NCBI GenBank assembly: GCA_016649475.1
Contig: JAENXP010000069.1
Coordinates: 1 to 8,484, forward strand
Direction of reading: 5' to 3'
DNA: 8,484 nt
Source: Burkholderiales bacterium
Lineage (GTDB): Bacteria; Pseudomonadota; Gammaproteobacteria; Burkholderiales; SG8-39
Below are positions 6,077 to 8,484 of the stretch, piece by piece. The notes below the pieces were generated by a model, which ran no database searches, was not told where the DNA came from, and worked only from the letters and a program-made list of their open reading frames with translations. A program made the translations under genes and the position numbers. Every line of letters begins with the position of its first letter. Positions within the stretch are counted from its first letter, which is position 1.

Positions 6077-6481
6077 TTAACGCAGTTGCCAGCGAAACAG
6101 ACGCGGCGTAGGTTCGCCCGGTCGCTGCAGCTTCAATTCGATAGCCTGCGGTTGCGGCGTGATCGCCTTGAAACGCAGCACGCCTTTGCGATGGTGGCCG
6201 CCCGGCGGGGCGCCCTCCCAGGCGACAGGCGCATAGGATGTACCGCCATCGGCTACGAGTACCACCACTTTCTGCAGATCTTCGCTCAAGTCGCCCGAGT
6301 GGGTATTGATCGAAAACTCGAATTCCCAGGTAGTGCCCGCAACCACGCGCGGCGTCACTTGCACCGTGACACCGTCTGCGCGGCTCGATTGGGCTGGCAG
6401 GCTAGCGGCAGCCTGCGCACCGCTTGCGGCGAGCAGGATGGCGCCTATGGACAGGAAGAAACCGATCAGGCGATTGCGCAT
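6077..6481 (-). CDS. Secreted beta-rich protein of unknown family
   Basis: A 134-residue protein. The ATG at 6481 is chosen rather than the longer frame from 6508 because AAGGAG at 6490-6495 lies 8 nt upstream and the signal peptide (MRNRLIGFFLS, cleavage near GAQA, residue 24) starts there. It overlaps the end of the membrane protein gene by 16 nt, so the two are tightly coupled. The mature part alternates hydrophobic residues in beta-strand fashion (VTVQVTPRVV, WEFEFSINTH, KVVVLVADG, AIELKLQR) and ends in FRWQLR, suggesting a small beta-sandwich. A GGHHRKG turn (94-100) is the only clear potential metal site; there are no cysteines and only one Met. I do not recognise the family. Its place among membrane protein, cytochrome and CcdA genes suggests a periplasmic accessory role, no more. 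Confidence 0.82.
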   Translation of the reverse strand: MRNRLIGFFLSIGAILLAASGAQAAASLPAQSSRADGVTVQVTPRVVAGTTWEFEFSINTHSGDLSEDLQKVVVLVADGGTSYAPVAWEGAPPGGHHRKGVLRFKAITPQPQAIELKLQRPGEPTPRLFRWQLR

Positions 6482-6933
6482 TGTTGATGCTCCTTTGTGG
6501 CTTTCCACAGTTTGTTGCCGATGAACATGATGCCTCCAGCATTGAAGGCGAGTCCGACCCAGAAAAATTCGATCTGGTACTGGGTGGCGAAGGTGACCAG
6601 CCCGGTGACGCCGAGCACCGGCAGGATATTTACCAGGTAATGGGAACAGCAGGAGAGCATCGCCGCAGTCGAGGTAGCGCCGGATGCAGCCATCACCGTG
6701 CCTCCCTGACCGGGCTGATGCAGCAATTGCCGCAAGCGCGTGTAGAGCGCAACCTGCAGGCCGAAACCCGCGCTGAGCGGCACGATGTAGTAACCGAATT
6801 CCCTAAACTCGCCGAGCGTGAATTCCCAACCGGAAATCAGTGTGAGCAAGCCGAAATACACCGACATCAGCACGCCAAACGCGAGTATGCCGAACATCGC
6901 CGGTCGAGCCGCCGGAACCGCGTACGTATTCAT
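6466..6933 (-). CDS. Four-helix inner-membrane protein with Cys-Cys-x-His motif
   Basis: A 155-residue integral membrane protein with four predicted membrane segments (about residues 13-34, 47-66, 99-117 and 122-140). Just before the third helix is SGATSTAAMLSCCSHYL, with Cys95, Cys96 and His98, a plausible metal or thiol-redox site; a final Cys152 lies near the C-terminus. I do not recognise a named family. The motif and topology suggest metal or thiol handling but do not prove transport. The start is 7 nt after the stop of the Spy-like gene, with no clear ribosome binding site, so translation probably depends on re-initiation; ATG at residue 13 is an alternative start. The downstream gene begins inside its last codons. 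Confidence 0.82.
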   Translation of the reverse strand: MNTYAVPAARPAMFGILAFGVLMSVYFGLLTLISGWEFTLGEFREFGYYIVPLSAGFGLQVALYTRLRQLLHQPGQGGTVMAASGATSTAAMLSCCSHYLVNILPVLGVTGLVTFATQYQIEFFWVGLAFNAGGIMFIGNKLWKATKEHQQCAIA

Positions 6934-6940
6934 GTCGGAT

Positions 6941-7690
6941 TCAGCGCCGCAACAGCTTCTGCTGGTCTGCGGTCAGAATGCGCTCGAATTCCTCTTGTGC
7001 GTCGACTCCCGCCTCGAACATCTTCTGGCGCAACTCCGCCACCTGTTTGTATGCCGCGCTGATTGCGGCGCGGTCGCGCGTGGAGTCGGAAAGCAACTCG
7101 CGCAATTTGCCCGACGCGTCGAACATGGCACCCATGCTCTCCCACATCTTCTTTCGGGTGCCGTCTTGAATCTTCATCGCTTTGGTCCGTTGCTCGTCGC
7201 TAAGGCTCAATCCCGGTGCGCCGCCATAGCCCATCATGCCTGGACCCATGCCGTAGCCTTGCCCGTACCCGCCCATCATGCCGGGACCCATGCCATGGCC
7301 TTGCCCGTAGCCGCCCATCATGCCGGGACCCATGCCATGGCCTTGCCCGTAGCCGCCCATCATGCCCGGGCCCATGCCATAGCCGTGCCCGTAGCCCCCC
7401 ATCGTTCCGGGGCCCGGACCGTATCCATGTCCATGGCCACCCATCATGCCCGGACCCATGCCGTATCCCTGCCCGGGACCACCGGGCATCCCCGGCGCAA
7501 AGTCACATTCCTGCTCACCGCCGCCCGCCTTCCCCTGACCCATACCGTATCCCTGCCCGCCGCCGCCCATCATTCCCTGACCCATGTGGGGCCCGGGCCC
7601 TGTCGCCGGGTCGGCGAACGCCGGTGCGGCAATCAACAGTCCACCTGCTGCTGCAGCAGCAATTGCCATTTTGAATGTTGTCCTGCTCAT
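6941..7690 (-). CDS. Spy/ZraP-like periplasmic protein with long Gly/Met tandem repeats
   Basis: A 249-residue secreted protein: Sec signal (cleavage near AFA, residue 27), a Gly/Met/Tyr/His-rich region at about 33-158, and a helical C-terminal domain (about 160-249) with LSLSDEQRTK at its beginning and LTADQQKLLRR at the end. This is the two-motif arrangement of the LTXXQ/Spy-CpxP and heavy-metal-resistance group. The repeat region has five 14-residue units (75-144) plus a partial one, with consensus GYGMGPGMMGGYGQ, interrupted once by a Cys-containing stretch (GEQECDFAPG, Cys62). Met and His spaced this way could bind Cu(I) or Ag(I) (inference). GAGGAA at 7696-7701 lies 5 nt before the ATG. 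It is the first gene of the second cluster. The family is reasonably sure; the repeat domain makes it much longer than ordinary Spy (about 160 residues). Confidence 0.86.
   Translation of the reverse strand: MSRTTFKMAIAAAAAGGLLIAAPAFADPATGPGPHMGQGMMGGGGQGYGMGQGKAGGGEQECDFAPGMPGGPGQGYGMGPGMMGGHGHGYGPGPGTMGGYGHGYGMGPGMMGGYGQGHGMGPGMMGGYGQGHGMGPGMMGGYGQGYGMGPGMMGYGGAPGLSLSDEQRTKAMKIQDGTRKKMWESMGAMFDASGKLRELLSDSTRDRAAISAAYKQVAELRQKMFEAGVDAQEEFERILTADQQKLLRR
7229..7468 (-). repeat. In-frame 42-bp tandem repeat in the Spy-like gene
   Basis: Five full 42-bp units and a partial one encode residues 75-154. Units at 7261-7302 and 7303-7344 differ by only one base (C or G in CCCGTACCC versus CCCGTAGCC). 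The unit at 7345-7386 is close and the one at 7387-7428 more diverged. Near-identity at DNA level indicates recent duplication by slippage or unequal recombination, so the copy number probably varies between strains. Confidence 0.9.
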
Positions 7691-7737
7691 TTGGGTTCCT
7701 CGACTAGTTGAAGTTAGGCCTGCGTAGCCAGGCTAGG

Positions 7738-7761
7738 GGAATCGCCGACGTGCACGATTCC
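7738..7761. promoter_or_regulatory. Perfect 7-bp inverted repeat upstream of the Spy-like gene
   Basis: GGAATCG (7738-7744) and CGATTCC (7755-7761) are perfect inverted arms around a 10-nt spacer, about 50 nt upstream of the Spy-like start, in the 144-nt gap after ccdA. The 17-nt centre-to-centre distance suits a dimeric regulator binding adjacent turns; a hairpin is also possible. No convincing -35/-10 pair was found beside it, so the role is open. Confidence 0.35.
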
Positions 7762-7834
7762 GGATTGCTCAAATTTTAGGCATCGCCAGACTGGCAAAGT
7801 TCCTCGTGGTCTGAAAGTGTTTTTCGGATTTTGG

Positions 7835-8484
7835 TCAGCCCATGGTCGCCAGAACCGGAAAGGCGTTCAACAGCCACAGCGCAAACTGCGTAATCTGGCC
7901 GGTGATCATGGCGATACCCATGAGCACCATCACCCCGCCCGCGCCGATCTGCAGCGGCCGTCCGATGCGCGCTATCGATTTGCGCCACGCCAGGAACGCG
8001 TCGGTAAACATCGCAGTTGCGATGAATGGAATCCCCAGTCCGAGCGAGTAGGCGCTGAGCAGAGCGACACCGCTCGAAACCGTTGCGGTCACGGCGCTCA
8101 ATGTAAGGATCACCCCCAGCACCGGCCCGATGCACGGGGTCCATCCAAATGCGAACGCCAGCCCGATGAGATAGGCGCCCAGCGGCCGGGCGCCTTTGAT
8201 ATTTCCGTGAAAGCGCAAGTCGCGCTGCATCCAGGACAGTTTCAGCAGACCGGTCATGAACAGGCCGAAGGTCAACACCATGGCGCCGCCGACGATATTC
8301 GCCTCGTTCTTGTAGCGCAGCAGCAACTGCCCGAGTCCGGTCGCACCCGCCCCTAGAATGATGAACACCGTCGAGAATCCGAGCACAAAACAAAGGCTCA
8401 GCCCGAGCACAGGAAGACGCCAGGAGGATTCACTTGCGTGATGACCGTGCGCGAGCCTGTCGCCGGCGACATAGGAAACGTAGC
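7835..8484 (-). CDS. ccdA: CcdA/DsbD-type thiol-reductant membrane transporter, 5' truncated by window edge
   Basis: The frame stays open from the stop at 7835 to the window edge, giving about 216 visible residues beginning YVSYVAGD; the GTG at 8410 is internal, not a start. The visible part includes the CcdA hallmarks: SYVAG near the first helix, LGLSLCFVLGFSTVFIILGA, and GWTPCIGPVLG with the second redox cysteine (visible residue 117). The first redox cysteine, in the PC motif of helix 1, must lie beyond 8484. CcdA and the DsbD core pass electrons from cytoplasmic thioredoxin across the inner membrane to periplasmic thiol proteins for cytochrome c maturation or metal-thiol repair. A His-containing loop (AHGHHASES) follows the first visible helix. 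No thioredoxin-like domain is attached, so it is CcdA-like rather than full DsbD. It fits the nearby c-type cytochrome and the Cys-rich proteins. Confidence 0.9.
   Translation of the reverse strand, partial: YVSYVAGDRLAHGHHASESSWRLPVLGLSLCFVLGFSTVFIILGAGATGLGQLLLRYKNEANIVGGAMVLTFGLFMTGLLKLSWMQRDLRFHGNIKGARPLGAYLIGLAFAFGWTPCIGPVLGVILTLSAVTATVSSGVALLSAYSLGLGIPFIATAMFTDAFLAWRKSIARIGRPLQIGAGGVMVLMGIAMITGQITQFALWLLNAFPVLATMG

Noticed and set aside
7229..7468. Regular 42-bp repeats considered as a CRISPR array
   Set aside because: The units are contiguous with no unique spacers and keep an open coding frame, so they are a protein-coding tandem repeat.
6818..7711. 297-codon + strand frame with AHHAGTHAMALPV repeats
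   Set aside because: The repeat is the antisense reading of the 42-bp array in the Spy-like gene; the - strand frame has the signal peptide and LTXXQ motifs.

Overview
The window looks like chromosomal or plasmid accessory DNA of a GC-rich Gram-negative bacterium, most likely a betaproteobacterium. This is inferred from codon use, the periplasmic and outer-membrane gene content and the style of the proteins; no rRNA or housekeeping marker fixes the taxon. It carries a dense metal-handling cassette, most plausibly for copper or silver. Ten protein genes are supported: one on the + strand (103-729) and nine on the - strand (8484 down to 864). One further open stretch (5921-6076) may be a decayed or unusually started small gene.

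Region by region: (1) 103-729 (+) encodes a Spy/CpxP-like periplasmic protein with a Gly/Met/Tyr-rich repeat domain. It converges on the next operon, and 730-863 holds a hairpin and a 12-bp palindrome. (2) 864-5101 (-) is a compact five-gene operon. In transcription order it encodes a His/Cys-rich secreted protein, a small secreted protein of unknown function, a TolC-family outer-membrane lipoprotein, a Tat-exported multicopper oxidase with only two cupredoxin domains, and a CusF-like periplasmic metal chaperone. A good sigma70-type promoter sits in front of it (5150-5178). (3) 5283-7690 (-) is a second cluster: another Spy-like protein with a 42-bp tandem repeat, a four-helix membrane protein with a Cys-Cys-x-His motif, a secreted beta-rich protein of unknown family, the possible small gene, and a membrane-anchored c-type cytochrome with a His-rich tail. 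(4) 7835-8484 (-) is the C-terminal part of a CcdA/DsbD-type thiol-reductant transporter that runs off the right edge.

How they may work together (inference): CusF-like and His/Cys-rich proteins would bind periplasmic Cu(I), the multicopper oxidase would oxidise it to Cu(II), and TolC would provide an outer-membrane exit. The two Spy-like proteins would protect or bind in the periplasm. CcdA would supply reductant for cytochrome c maturation or metal-thiol chemistry. Notably, no RND pump (CusA/CusB type), P-type ATPase or two-component regulator is visible, although TolC and CusF homologues usually accompany them. The least described part is the 5283-6933 module (CC-x-H membrane protein, beta-rich protein, cytochrome c).
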